Shown piece by piece: positions 45,136 to 57,605 of a stretch of 64,000 nucleotides of DNA. Made by a program: the position numbers and the translations under genes. The stretch spans positions 682,001 to 746,000 of the forward strand of contig JANFAH010000008.1 of NCBI GenBank assembly GCA_024663395.1, written 5' to 3'. The DNA comes from Pisolithus tinctorius. Its lineage: Eukaryota > Basidiomycota > Agaricomycetes > Boletales > Pisolithaceae. Numbering within the stretch: the first letter of the stretch is position 1; the number at the start of each line of letters is the position of its first letter. Under the pieces are notes generated by a model. That model saw nothing but the letters and a program-made list of their open reading frames with translations, did no database searches and was not told the origin of the DNA.

Positions 45136-46319
45136 ACGATACCTGTAGTGATTGTGAGGAACTCTTGGGGATGCTGTATGATGTGGGAATATGTAGAGAA
45201 GAATGTAGAAGAACTTTGTAGTCAAATGGAGGTGTATCTTGTTCCTTGGTGGTGCCTAGTGTGTATAGCATGTCACTGCCCAACGGGCTTGATAGGCAAC
45301 GAGGTCTTGCAGCGCGGGTGTTGCGTGCCGCAGCCACTCGCAGTCACACAACTTGCCAATACCGGACAACAAGGTGACACATCTTGGCCTGCCCGCCGCA
45401 TGTCAATCTTTTTGCTGTGTGCAGTGAGCGCATGAAAATGTTGGCAGAAGATTCGGCTTAATGCGTCAAATCCGATCAATGGAACAAGGTTAACTCTCGA
45501 TAGTACCCAAAGAAGAATTCATTTGGTCGGCTCCCATCAACGGCTCGTGCCATTCTCTTAGCGTCAGTGAGCGAGCGCGCGCAACTGAGCGGTGATGTTC
45601 ATAAATCACGGCCACTTCCAGTTCGTTATTATGGCACCGAAACGCGTTCATTTAAGCATTACCAATTTGTATGTGAGTTTTCATGTATATACATTGGTCA
45701 TTTGACTCCATAGATCTCAGCGACCGCAAGGCAGTGGTCTTAACAGCCCCGTTCTCTACGGAAAGACGAACCTTGGCAAGCCTCGCGGATCACGCATATC
45801 GTGCGCTCTGTGCAAGCATGGACGGCTTTTCTGGTCGTGTTTCCCTTTACGAGATGCTCGTGAAGGAGAATTCGGGATGTCGTATTGGCGACTTGACCAC
45901 GGCCTTCCCGCTCATATGGCTTCTGCCGCTATTATTGTAGGAACGTCACCGTAATCATGAGCTGATTGACGGCGTTTTCGGTCAATTCTTTCACAACTCC
46001 CAACCTCCCTCTCCCATTCGCAGCCCTCACTTGCGTTCCCGAATAGATGGGTGTGAAGTAGCTAAATGAAAAAAAAATCCAACCAGGCACGCGCAACAAG
46101 TGAGGGGCGTGGTGTGAATCAAGATCTGATCTCACCGGTGTGTCTCCCACTTGTTCTGAACTTGTCAGCCAGTCTGATTCCTAACAGGAATGGTAAAGTC
46201 TCACTTGCTAGCATCGGTGATCAAGTTACGCTAGGGATGGCACTTGGCCATTCTCTCTTCCGTCCCCACCGTATTTAAAGCAGCCTATCCTTGACAGCTG
46301 CTGGCCCCCCAAACTCAAG
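45136..46319. other. Intergenic region with a doubtful small ORF
   Basis: Between eEF1B-beta and F-box C. A possible small spliced gene starts at 45631 (MAPKRVHLSITN, then a GTATGT donor and a CATAG acceptor near 45713). The following open frame to 45940 (SDRKAVVLTAPFSTERR.., GRVSLYEMLVKENSG) looks protein-like, but it is not the frame that the splice produces. I do not recognise it and do not call it a gene. Confidence 0.25.
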
Positions 46320-48338
46320 ATGTCGTCGTCTCTGGAACGTATCCCGCTTGATGTCCTCCTGCAAATCGCATTCTTTAGCGCGGAGCCCGCGCCACTGACG
46401 TCGCTCGATAGTCTACTTCAGCTTCTCCTCACCTCCCGTACACTCTATCGTCTCTTGTCGATTCGGACATGCCCTCAGCTATACGCTGACATTTTCCGCG
46501 TAACTTTCGACCTGTCGGGGTATCTTCGCAAGTCAGGGCAATGTGCTAAGACAACGTCATACCTTGCGCAGGAACTCCGGAGGCGTGCAGGTTTACTGCG
46601 CCGGATTCGTCGGTCTCATATGACTCACGAACACCTACTTTCGGACCTCTGGGGCATATATTTCATGCTTCTCGAGAGTGATTCTCTCAACGAGATGCAT
46701 CTGCATTCCGTTGGTGTTTCCCAATGGATACTAGGCATTCTGGAGAACCTCTGTCCCGCGACCGGTTCCTGTGATCAGCAAACTGTTGCACTCGCTATTG
46801 TAGTGGCGTCTTTGGTCTTGTCACGGAGTGAGTCTGTTCCTGGCCCGTGGGGATCCTAATTGAACATGATTCTAATCAGATGATATTTCCGCGCTGCGGC
46901 CGGAGGCCTACAATCGGATACTCGATTCGATACGGCCATTCGCAACGTATACACCTCTCGTGAGTATAGCCGCTCGCTATCATGTGATCTCTCTCTCACC
47001 AGCAGTATGACAGCACCTTCATGAGGACGTAAGTGGCGTTGTTGTCTTCTTAGTTTTCACGATCAACCGATGTGTTCCCGACACAGGCTGCGCGTTCTCA
47101 CTATTTCGGTCAGGGGCCAAGCGATGGCACTCTCTACAACGGATTGACGATATTTCCACCGAATCTTTCGTCATCTTCCATATTCCTGACATTTGCTTTG
47201 AAAGAGGCAATACCTCTCCAAGTTCCCCCTCATCTTCCGGCAACGAGGGCGGAAGCGATTGCTGTAGGAAATGATGGGCCGACGAAGGAAGATTTCTTTG
47301 CCGTTACAGCGATGAGAACGCCGCTTCTGGCGGATTCATTCCAGCCAAGTCGGTCTCGCGAATCTGTCTCAGATCTTTCTCAAGAAGAGCAACGGCCATC
47401 AAGAAGCACGATACATGATGAAGACTTCTCTCGCGTAGCTCGGCGCTTGGATCTTTTCCCTTGTGCTCAGGAGCTTGAGACATATCTACCTGGTCTACTT
47501 ACCGGTATTTGGGAAGGGAGTTACATGGTATGTTGCTTAATTGGTAATCGAAGATGCATGTGCACGATTGCTGACACTTGTGCGTCCCAGGTGGCGCCGT
47601 CGGTTGCCGCGCACCCTTTTGGCATTGAAGAGAACCAGGACTTCCTCTGTCGGAAGCCCATCCAATTCCGGCTGGAAGAGTTTCTTTCTTTCGCTCCATG
47701 GCTTCCCTTGCCGATCGACTCCAGCCCATCCACGGACAATCACGGGTTGCAGAATCCGTCTGACAGAAATGATGAACCCCCTTCGGTGTGTTTTCTGGGC
47801 ACACTAGCATTGGTGCAGCTGTCATACTAACTCCCGAACTTTCTGATACAGCGTTCTGTCCAGTTTATCGATGGCAACACGGGGAAATGCTATGATTACG
47901 AGCCCCTTCGCCTAAGTGGCGTACCCAAGTCTGGCAGGAACGCTCGGCACGCCTTGGATGTCGTCATCATTGGTGAAGTAAGAGGCCCCTTTTTGTCCGT
48001 GCTCAGGCACGTTGTGCTCACGCCCATCCGGCAGACTCCACGCCGGTTCCAGGTTGCATGGGGTGCGTATAAGTACATCGGGCGGGTTCGCTTATCGGAC
48101 GGATTAATTAGCCTAACACGGAAACCGGTGAGTCCATGTCAATCTCCCTGCGAGTGATTTATTCGTGCTCACTCCGTTTTATATTTAGCTGACAGCTTCA
48201 GAAGACGGGTCTGGGATTTGGGTATTTGAGGGGTACCTCCAAAGCAGACGCACGTTCGTTGGTAGGTGGAACTCGCTGAGCACAGACGAGCCGGGGGTAG
48301 GAGGCATATTTAGTGTTTCCAAGACTTCGGACTCATAG
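46320..48338 (+). CDS. F-box family protein C, one probable frameshift
   Basis: Third paralogue, on the opposite strand from A and B. The N-terminal F-box reads LERIPLDVLLQIAFFSAEP through LLQLLLTSRTLYRLLS, followed by LLSDLWGIYFMLLESDSLNE. Later landmarks match B: IPLQVPPHLPATRAEAIA, LPGLLTGIWEGSYM, HALDVVIIGE, WGAYKYIGRVRLSDGLISL and EGYLQSRRTFVGRWNSL, to the stop at 48338. Introns near 46831, 46961, 47527, 47788, 47980 and 48129 are phase-consistent. At 47090-47125 the exon opening LRVLTISVRG is one base out of phase with GPSDGTLYNGL; one extra G in the run at 47113-47116 would restore it. I read this as an assembly indel, though real damage is possible. Confidence 0.8.
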
Positions 48339-50752
48339 GACGATCGAATGATTAGTGTAAACGTTGGTTACTAGCACGGCCAACATTCCCATTAAACAGC
48401 ATTATTTAATAATGTACATGCATGCAGTATTACTTATAGTATAGTACGATTGCTGAGACAGTGATGCCTGGAACTAACATGGTTTGTACATGCGTGTACC
48501 AAGTACAGTTGGGCCAGTAAAGGCGAACACACGGCCTCCTTGGACGCGCCGCGCGCAACCTTGGAGTTAACTTTGAAAGCTGATGGCAAGCCGGGAATGG
48601 AAGGTCTCGTCCTATGATGTGTATGGTTTCTCCACGCATTACGGAATGCATTGCAGAGTGGGCACTGCCTTGGGACCTCAGAGGCATGTTTAGGAGGGAG
48701 AGCCACATCCATGGCGGGGTCCCTTACTGGTGTTTTTACAAGACACCGAGCTTAGCACTACGGTCGGTCGCAAGGTGGCAGCGATGTGAACTGCGATATT
48801 GGGCACTCCAAGGGCCCAGCCTGGTCGCATTCACTATGCGATCGGAGCCGACGAGAATAGATTACTTTATGCATGCTACGAATCGCCAAGGACAGCGGTG
48901 ATACCGTGAAGGGAATGTATAAAGGGGCATTGTTAAAGGCACCGGTGCGTATGCAACGATTCAGGTACTACTTAATCTGAACGCGAGGGTGAGATGACCC
49001 CATCCGTAAACTTCGCAACGTTTGGTGAAGCGAGCACGAACTGAGATAAGCAGAATGTCCCCATAGAGGAAGACTGGACCAGGACCCAGTCACATGGGAC
49101 TTGAGAGCTGGAAGGTTCCGTATAGCATGATGGGTAATTTTGTGCACCACAGAGGAAGCGGTGTATTGCATGTTGGCTAATATATGTCCATCATATCATT
49201 ACTGGAATATATCTGTCTGCCTTGAGACAGAGCCAATCAACGGAATTTTCCGACACCTGTCATAAACGGGGTGCACGTATGGTGGTGACAGAATGTGACC
49301 TGTGAATGTGATCGGGCAACGTGGTAAGAAGAAAAAGGCTTTATCAACGATGGCTTGTCCGTGTGAGGTTAACGCACACAATTGGCATGAAGATCTCTAC
49401 TGTCAGATGTTAGATGTGACGGCTGTGGGGAGTCAACGCGTAGGGGTGGCCAGCTGAGATGAGTCGTCAATCGCAGTGGGGGTATCGCCGGGTTATTCGC
49501 GAAAACCGAAGCCGGACACCTACCAGCACCGCCGCAGTGATGTGGGTCAGCGGAGAACTGCGATGGGTCGGAACTTTGTCATACTGTACACATGCAAAGT
49601 GTGTATCTGATCCGCGGAGATTTGGGTACCCGTCGTCATCGTATCGCGCGACGTCCCGTTAATGAACTTACCGATACAACCAAGGCTTGCAATGTAGGTA
49701 CCTACCTGACAAATAGGGCATTGCACAGGAAGTCGAGAATTTCACTGCGGTTGTGCAGCAACAGACAGGGGGTTCGTCTTCTCTGTAGGTATCGTTGGGC
49801 GGACTTCTGATGGCAAGTCCACTACGTCATCGTAAGAAGGCGGGTGCGGTGTCTTCTCTGTGCATTACCCCGTTACGATACGTCTGTACTCGATGACGTT
49901 GGTCGATAACAAGGTGTCTTCTGCTCCTTCGTTATTACCTTCCGTCACGGAACCACCGCCTTCTCGGTCAGGTCGAACGCCGGGGTATCTCGACCCTCAC
50001 TAAGGTCCGTCCAACGTGTATAAACCCTGGCAAATCTGTGTGATAACTGTGGACAATCACACTCGGTCAGTCAGAAATATGCCGAGGGGGGAGGCCAAGA
50101 GTCAGGCTCCAGGCCCTGTTCACGGTGTTCGCAGCGGTTTTCCGATGAGGATTTGAACCATGAAGTGCACGCACGACGTACGAATGTTGAGAAGACTAAG
50201 ACCCACAAACCTACTGGGCCACAAATCATCATTCCCCATCAGATCAAGGGGAGGGTGGCGTGCAGGCAAGCTGGTTGGGGTACTTTCTTTCCTCAGAAAG
50301 AACAAGAGAGTGGTTACACATCATGAAGAGGCTGGCGCTCCACAAGGGACGGCTTGATGGCTCCAATACGATCGTGATACACTCTATGAACGGCGATCAG
50401 TACCTGGGCCTTGTTTCAGAGGGGGTTCTGTGCAGGGTCATATGGGAAAACAGAAGGTATGAGCGTCAAAAAACATCATGGAAGTCAAAGTCCAGAGGGA
50501 ATACCAACCCTAGGTTGCCTGAACTAAGCCCTACTACCAAGCCCTGCTACCAAGCCCCCTGTGATACCATGCCACTAGGCCAACCATTATGTTTGTCTTT
50601 GTTTGGTGTTTGACGGGTCGCTCTCACGAGAATATTGCTGGCAACACCACACAAGGTTGTTTTGTTTTCTTCACTGTCATTGTCACATACCCCGTCGCAG
50701 GGAGCAGAAGAACTCGTCCGTTCCTTTAAACCGTAGTGCTAGCTTAAATTTT
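48339..50752. other. Intergenic region, no supported gene
   Basis: About 2.4 kb. An open frame at 50260-50613 (plus, 117 codons) is protein-like in places (SSERTREWLHIMKRLALHKG) but matches nothing I know. Its last 150 bp are CpG-poor and contain a short direct repeat (CTACCAAGCCC, about 50533-50560). A T-loop-like string at about 50147-50157 on the minus strand does not fold as a tRNA. The promoter of the GPI-protein gene should lie at the right end. Confidence 0.35.
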
Positions 50753-51754
50753 ATGGCGATGCGAGCTTTTGCCATTCTGTCTGTGCTCTTAACGGCTGTT
50801 CTGGCCCAATCTTCGGTGCGGTTTCCAAGGAACGTGTTTTCACTGATTTGAAGAGCTAATCGTCACAATCTGTGCCTTCAGTCTAATCCACTCATTCCCC
50901 AAGGAATCTCTACCAGCTGCACCAATTATCTTACACAGCTGGACAGTTCGAACTTCACCACCTGCACTAGTCCCATACTCTCTGCGCTTGCGCAGTATAC
51001 CCCCGGTGGCAATGCCAGCACTTCACTCTCCGACATCAACACTGCGCTCAACAACGTCTGCGCTTCTAGCGTGACAGCTGGGTGCCCTGACAATGTCATC
51101 AGTGCTCAGCTCAGCTCGTTCTACGCTGCTTGCACACAAGAATTGATATCTTCCCCCAACGAAGACGTCAAGAGAATATACGATACCATGTATGCTCTCC
51201 CTCCGCTGAGGAAGGCTATTTGCGCAAAGGACGACAGCGGAAAATACTGTGCTGCCGAACTGAACACGCACGCATCGGGCAGTGTGGATGTCGTTACGCA
51301 GGGTTCCAAGCCATCGTCAATGGGGCAATACCTATATACGACACAGTCGGGCAGTACCGTTACCCGCCGCGATTCATCCGAGGCTCTTATTCCTAACGTC
51401 ACCACCTACGAAGATACCAATCTTGTCTTCTTGTTCCTGGAACCATCCACCGACTCGACCACTTTCTGCGTCAGCTGCACGAGGAATATCCTCACGCCCT
51501 TCATCACCTTCGAGTCCAATACTCCCTATGCTCCTGGCATCAACAACAGCCTCATCATGGCCGGTCAAACTGCGTTGTATAACAGCATCCAGTCGACCTG
51601 CGGTACCAATTTCCTCAGCGGAGCTGTTCAGGCTGCTGGCGGACTGTCTAGCAGCATTTTGAGTGGCGATGCTCCTCGTTCCCTCAGCCATGATGTCTCC
51701 GTCGCAGTCAGTGCGATTCTCGGTGCCGCCGCATTCGCTGCAGTCTCTATCTAG
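50753..51754 (+). CDS. Secreted GPI-anchored cell-surface protein (DUF7729-like)
   Basis: Two exons, 50753-50815 and 50882-51754, joined by a GTGCGG..CTTCAG intron. The N-terminus MAMRAFAILSVLLTAVLAQS is a clear signal peptide. The mature part has regularly spaced cysteines (GISTSCTNYLTQL, VCASSVTAGCPDN, FYAACTQEL, TFCVSCTRN, QSTCGTNFL), potential N-glycosylation sites (NFT, NAS, NVT, NNS) and a C-terminal hydrophobic tail (VSVAVSAILGAAAFAAVSI) expected to direct GPI attachment at the wall or plasma membrane. The pattern agrees with the DUF7729-type family of fungal surface proteins, whose role is unknown. The gene is intact. Confidence 0.8.
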
Positions 51755-52150
51755 AGAGTAAAGGGCCTGGGGACGTCTGGAAATACGATACCTACCTGCA
51801 TTGTGATCAGGACATTCACAATCTTGTTGGGCGCATGGTCATTTCCGTGCAATACTTTATACCCCTTTTACATATTTAAACCATTCCTCGTGCAGGTTAC
51901 CATTGTCTTCTCGTTACTGATCTATCTCACTTGCTGTTGAACGGCACAATACAGAGCACAGATTTACTACCTATCATGTTCGCTGTGTCTGCGACATTTT
52001 CAGTGTCTTGAGCAGCCTCGGGCAATTCTAATACGAGTACGGAAGTTTACTGACGCCTTCTGGTAATTGTACTCAGCATGGCCGAAATGCCGATAGGCTC
52101 CTAGCCATTTGGAGTGCTTAGATAGAACTCGCGAGCTAGTAAGCTGAGGA
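51755..52150. other. Convergent intergenic region
   Basis: This 396 bp gap lies between the stop of the GPI-protein gene (plus) and the stop of the DUF202 gene (minus). It should hold the two 3' UTRs. No gene is seen. Confidence 0.5.
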
Positions 52151-52696
52151 TCAGAGCTCGATGATGAGCGCTAGTATTGCAATCTCCACTGCAAACACCA
52201 CTACTGCGATGAGAGCAACATCGAAACCTGCAGTGACAAAAGGACGTCCAAACTCTCGGGCGTCTTCTTGGCCAACGGTTGGGATGGCTTGCTTGTACAA
52301 CGTACTCAACTTTTCCGATGACCTGTCAGCAAAATCATGCCTGGAGTGTCGTGCGCGGACGTAGGAAAGAATGAAGAGGAGGATAGCGAGTACGAGGTAG
52401 AGAATGCCGACTTTACGCTCAGGAATTAGCACAAAGTTCATACAGCTTTTTGGTCGAGCTCACTCTTGTAAAATCGGACGTCGAAGAGACGGAGAACGGT
52501 CAAGGCATATCCAAGACATGCAAGTGCAGTCCGACGATATGCACCGTCGAACGTTCTCTGCCGCGCTCTTAGCTCGTTGAGCTCAATAAGATCTATTGCA
52601 GAGAAAGAGCTTGCGCGGTGGCCTCTGTGTACATTTTAATTCATCAATATACAGGAAGTAGCTCGCAACTGACCTGTACAGATGATGCTGATGCAT
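52151..52696 (-). CDS. DUF202-domain small membrane protein
   Basis: Three exons: 52696-52674 (MHQHHLYR), 52624-52464 and 52410-52151. The spliced product of about 147 residues has three hydrophobic segments: RRTALACLGYALTVLRLF, IGILYLVLAILLFILSYV and VALIAVVVFAVEIAILALII. RARQRTFDGAYRRTALA is the typical DUF202 entry motif. A basic linker (RARHSRHDFADRS) separates helices two and three. DUF202 modules occur in small membrane proteins and in VTC polyphosphate polymerase subunits; the function of stand-alone copies is unknown. The start is inferred from the phase of the first intron. Its start codon lies 140 bp from that of the divergent OXA1-like gene. Confidence 0.78.
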
Positions 52697-52836
52697 GAGT
52701 TCAGCCAAGACTCACAGGCAAACCGGCTCGACTGGGGTGTGAGAAATCTGGTTTGGTTTGGTCCATACCGGGACAGGACCACTATTTTTCGTTGCTGCCA
52801 GCATTTTCGGACACACAACTGGTTGGGCAAGTCGAG
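52697..52836. promoter_or_regulatory. Divergent promoter region of DUF202 gene and OXA1
   Basis: The inferred start codons are separated by 140 bp, so both promoters should lie here or extend into 5' transcribed sequence. No specific element was recognised. The exact size depends on the two inferred starts. Confidence 0.45.
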
Positions 52837-54310
52837 ATGGTCGTGCGGGCTATGCTAAGCTCGGGCGGTCGACTGGGTCTGCGTGCATCAAGCTATGGGT
52901 ACGCTGGCGATCCTTACTTGTCTCCTACCGTGCTCATCGAATGTTAGATTACTCCCATTAGCTGCACGCCGGTCTCAGGTTCATCGGGTGTCTCTCCAGG
53001 CAAGTACTAGCACACTCGAGAAGAACGCGCCTGACCGCCTTTCAGCTCTCGCCATTGCTCACTAACAGTGCTGGTCCAGCTGGTGTTGCCGGTGCACGCA
53101 GCTTTTGGTGGTCCAAGTCACCTGCACCTGAGCCTAACTCATCTGCGATTCCCGCGTCACCAGTTCCTCCAGTCCAGCCTTTGGAGACTGAGTCCAACAG
53201 TATCTCGATCGACACAGCTACGCAAAATTTTGCGACTCCCGCGGATGAGGCAGTCGCGACGTCGCCAGCATCTGATTCCCTGCTTACTGCGACGACAGAC
53301 CCCGCATCCGCCGTGTCCGAGCTGGCTAATGTCATACAGCCTCTACAACACGGCGATCTTTATGGCCTAGGACTCGTTAGTTGGTGGTCGCCTGCGGGAT
53401 GGGTGAGGTATTCCATGGAAGTTCTGCATGTTACTACCGGCATGCCATGGTTCTATGTCATTGTGGCTGGAACGATTGCATGGAGACTGGCATCAATTCC
53501 ATTGACCATCATGTCTACTCGGAACGCGTCTCGTCTCCGGCCATTCACTACCCAAATGAAAGCTCTCGACGAGAAAGCTGAAAAGGCAGACCAAGCAGAG
53601 AAACTTGAAATTTTGCTGAAGAAGAAGCAGATAACGGAAAAAGCTGGTGTAACTGTGTTTTCAAGCTTGGGGGCACCATTAGGACAGATTATTTTGCAGT
53701 TTGCACTGTTCCTTGGGGTCAAGGGGATGGTAACGCTGCCTGTGGAGCAGTTACGGGATAGCGGGGTTTGGTTTCTGCCTGATCTTACAGTGGCTGGTCC
53801 TTACTACATCATGCCACTGGTGGTGGCTGGGTTGGCCAATGTGCAGTTAAGTGTGAGTTATTCTGTGCATTCGGGCGGTGTTTGGTACTTCATGCAACCA
53901 CTTTAGCTTCAAAAACGAGATATGGATCCGTCGCGACCGGAAATGGCGCACGCACTCAACGTGTTCCGCGTTATGAGTTTTGCATTTACTCCTTTCATGG
54001 CGGCATACCCGGATGTAAGCTGTTCTCTTTTCATAGGAGCGCTCTAATTTAACGCTTCGGATAGGGTCTGTGGTTGAGCGTAGCGGCGGGCTTGGCAGTT
54101 TCCTTAATCCAGACTCGCCTTCTGCAGATACCAAGCATCAGCACTAAATTGGGCATCATTCCTTTAACCAACAAGCTGCCACCCGTCCCGGCGACAGAGA
54201 CCTTCCGACTCATTAGTCGCTATATCCAAAAGAAGTTTTCGGCAGGCCGTCGAAAGCCCCAGGCCCTACGACTGCCCAAAGCTAAGCCAGGCAGGGCTTC
54301 GAGAAGATGA
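52837..54310 (+). CDS. OXA1: Mitochondrial inner-membrane insertase Oxa1
   Basis: YidC/Oxa1/Alb3 family protein that inserts mitochondrially made and some imported proteins into the inner membrane. The ATG at 52837 opens a basic, Ser-rich presequence (MVVRAMLSSGGRLGLRASS). The next junctions are uncertain; an Arg-rich exon ending SLQ and a GC donor (GCAAGT) is the best-phased option. From 53046 the protein is clear: a Pro/Ala-rich linker, then LVSWWSPAGWVRYSMEVLHV, WFYVIVAGTIAWRLASIPL, a charged coiled segment (DEKAEKADQAEKLEILLKKK), LILQFALFLGVKG-like helices and YYIMPLVVAGLANVQLS. Later exons 53907-54014 and 54065-54310 give DMDPSRPEMAHALNVFRVM and a basic tail. Apart from the 5' end the exons are well supported. 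Confidence 0.88.
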
Positions 54311-55194
54311 TGTGATTCGCAATACCATACAGGAGTTTTCATAGATCTTAATCATGTGTTTTAGGGGGCACACCACTACTCATTTATCTGACCAAATGAC
54401 AGGTGAATATGAATGATGCATGTCAACGGCTAAGTACTGTGAAGGTGAGCGACACGTATATACAAGTCACAGAATCGGCATTGGCATTGCGTCCGACAAT
54501 CAAGGACGGGTTTTCCTTGATCTGTTCAGCGTCTGGACATATTGGTGTTTCTTTTGGAATGTGGTTTTCATTCCCGTCTATGAAGATGTATTGAGTACCC
54601 GCTCCAAGCAGATCATCGTAGAGGCACTGTTTGGAATGGCAGATACGGCTTTTGGCAAGTTTCCGCACTAGTACTGCGGCCCCGATTACGCCAGGATCCG
54701 AAACCCGAGTTCTTATGCAACAGCAGAAGTTCGCCGTTTCCCTGGACATGATACATTTTTCACGCTCGCCTATCAGGATTCCAATTTCCATGTTGCGAGG
54801 TGTTCGCCGAGATCCTTATCATAAGCAGAGATTCGTTTCGTGGTACTTAATAAATACAGATAACACGTAGTTATACTCATAGATCTACGGGCTGTTCCCC
54901 CCCTTCGACAGAAAAATATATATACAGCCCCAGGTAACGGGACTCAGATAGAACGAAGGAAAGAAGATGAATCTGGTACAAGGGTTGTGGTGGCAGGGGT
55001 CCGTTGTAATTATGTAAGCGCATACGCGGACGTACTCCAATTGCCGCTGCAACAGCCGCCGCAAAAAGAAACGGCCTACACAGCACTGGAACAGACTTCG
55101 ACTCGCTTTGACAGACAAGACAACCCCATATGCGTAGCTGCTCCATTTACTGCCGTTGAATTCTGGTTCCTTTTCCACCCCACACAATCATTGC
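54311..55194. other. Intergenic region
   Basis: About 880 bp between OXA1 and the Na+/H+ exchanger gene. A minus-strand frame at 54423-54791 and several others are unrecognised. The region just before 55195 should hold the exchanger promoter. Confidence 0.4.
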
Positions 55195-57605
55195 ATGATG
55201 GCTCTTGAACTCGGGTCAATAACGGTCCAAGCTTCTCCCGACTTGCCTACCAGCACCCCCGTAGCAGAGGAGGAGGAATACTATTCATCCTGGTCGTTAT
55301 TCCTCGTGTGCCTGCTTCTGATCGTCTCGCTATGGACATCATATTACCTGCAGATAAGGCGGATACGGGCTATCCACGAAACCCTGGTTTCTATCTTTGC
55401 GGGGATGTTCGTCGGACTTGTCGTTCGTCTTGCACCGGGTACTATGATCAGGGAAATGCTTGTGAGTATCTGAGGCGTTCCAGATGGGCTACGGTGCAAT
55501 TGTGGAATATCCATCTCGTGGAGAGTTGGGAGATGATTCGGTCCTTACGGAATAATAGAGTGGCATCTCAGAAGCCGTGATACTTACCTTCTCTCATCTC
55601 CAGACTTTCAAGCACACGCTCTTCTTTAATCTACTCCTCCCCCCAATTATCCTAAACTCCGGCTATGAGCTCAAACAGGTGAGAGATATCCCCAACTTGC
55701 GTGGATACTGCGGACTTGACCCTTGTGGAACATTGTAATTTTCAGGAGAACTTCTTTCGGAATTTTGGGTCTATCCTGGTGTTTGCCTTCGTAGGGACAA
55801 CGATATCCGCAGTCGGCGTGGGGTGGGTTTGCATTGCTTGCATGTCACGTTTTTTTCGTACCCACTGATCGTTTAAGCGTAGAGTTCTCGTCTACATCTA
55901 CTCGTTCTTGGGACTGGAATCTCTCGATGTCTCATTGCTAGAGTGTCTGATCTTTGGCTCGACACTCTCTGCAACGGATCCGGTTACTATCCTATCGATC
56001 TTCCACCAGTACAAAGTCGATCCCAAGCTATATACCATCATCTTTGGTGAAAGCTTGCTCAACGATGCCGTCAGTATCGTCATGTATGAGTAAGTGTTAA
56101 TTGGTTGATTTGGTGGTTTCATCTGCAAAAAAAGGGGAATTAAAATGCCATTATACAGGACACTGTCCCAATTTCACGGGACTGAGATATATCTCTCTTC
56201 TATATTCCATGGGATTGGTATTTTCTTACTCTCATTCAGCGTATCAATGGCATTGGGTGTCACCTTTGGCCTTGCGATGTCCTTGACATTGAAACATTCT
56301 TCCTTGAACCACTACCCCTCCATTGAATCGTGTCTTGTGGCACTCTGCGCCTATACTTGCTACTTCTTTTCCAATGGTCTGTCGATGTCCGGTATCGTGT
56401 CACTCCTGTTTTGTGGCATCACCTTGAAGCACTACGCATACCATACCATGTCGCACAAAACACAGCGCACCACCAAATACATTTTCTCAACTCTCGCTCA
56501 ACTCTCCGAGAACTTCATCTTCATCTATCTCGGACTCTCACTTTTCACAAGCCCCCCTTCCTCAGAACGTGTCACAAACTACGTCAAACCTTTATTCATC
56601 ACTGTTTCAACGGTGGCTGTAGTTTTTACGCGGTATGCGGCTGTTTTCCCGCTTTCTGAAGTGATCAACTTTTTCGTGCGACATTTCCGCGGCCAGAGGC
56701 ACGAAGAACTTCCCCACTCCTATCAGATGATGTTGTTTTGGGCTGGTTTGCGCGGTGCAGTCGGGGTTGCACTCGCTGCCGGATTTAAAGGTGAAAATGC
56801 CCAAACGCTACGAACGACGGTCCTCGTTGTAGTTGTCCTTACTGTCATCGTCTTTGGGGGAACGACGGCACGGATGCTCGAAATTCTTGGTATTCGGACG
56901 GGCGTGGAAGATGAGGCTGCGAGTGACAGCGACGAGGAGGAGTACCTTGGACGCACCCCTTGGACAGCTCGCCGCAACTCAGGTGGTTGGGCAACGAGGT
57001 ATACGGATGAGCCGACGGGGTATATTTCTCAGGCGCAGGGTTATAGCCGTGCTGCGGCACGGATAGGGACGCATTATGGGCCCCGCAATTACAATCACCA
57101 TGCGCAACCGCCTCTATCGCCGGGAGCGACGAACATGTTTTCCGCGGCGTCGTCTGAATCGTTTGATTCGGACGTGGAAGTTCTGCCGATGGCGAATACC
57201 GCTGGGAATGCTGGCGTGCATACTGCAGATCCTGGGGCAGCAAGTCAGGGACCTGAGGGAGGTGCAAGCGAGGATGGGAAGTGGTTCCAGACGTTGGACG
57301 AGAGGTATCTATTACCTCTATTTTCGAACGCTACGGCCAGCCGGACGTTCCAGGCACGGAGAGCACGCAGGAACGCTTCGCATTCTACAAGCGCCGTCAA
57401 CCGTGGTGCCTCAGGTACCCCTCACGACAGCGAAGATGAGCCAGACGGCCCGGAGATTGTCTTGAGTGCGCCAAGTAATGCTACCCATGCGCAGGAGTTC
57501 CCGCGAACGCAGTCCCCTGAGGAGCAGAGCCGGTTTGAGCGAGGGCTAGGTACGCCAGTTTTACGGAATGGGAGCAGAGATGACGGACAGAGTCGTGCTT
57601 CGTGA
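55195..57605 (+). CDS. NHX1: Na+/H+ exchanger of the Nhx1/NHE6-like CPA1 family
   Basis: Five exons: 55195-55461, 55604-55678, 55746-55822, 55883-56089 and 56159-57605. About 690 residues with an N-terminal polytopic domain and a long hydrophilic tail. CPA1 landmarks: [39 protein letters not shown] (the ion-binding region, equivalent to the ATDPV motif), [16 protein letters not shown] across a splice, [13 protein letters not shown] and [14 protein letters not shown]. These place it with endosomal/vacuolar exchangers that swap cytosolic Na+ or K+ for lumenal H+. The tail after [13 protein letters not shown] is rich in Ser, Pro and acidic residues ([12 protein letters not shown]). The first of two adjacent ATGs was taken as start. 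The gene appears intact. Confidence 0.9.

Noticed and set aside
45631..45940. Small spliced gene candidate starting MAPKRVHLSITN
   Set aside because: The frame produced by the visible splice is not the protein-like one, and no family is recognised.
50140..50225. tRNA candidate on the minus strand (A-box-like TGGCCCAGTAGG and B-box-like GGTTCAAATCC)
   Set aside because: The T-stem has only two pairs, the D-stem does not pair and the acceptor ends are not complementary, so no cloverleaf forms.
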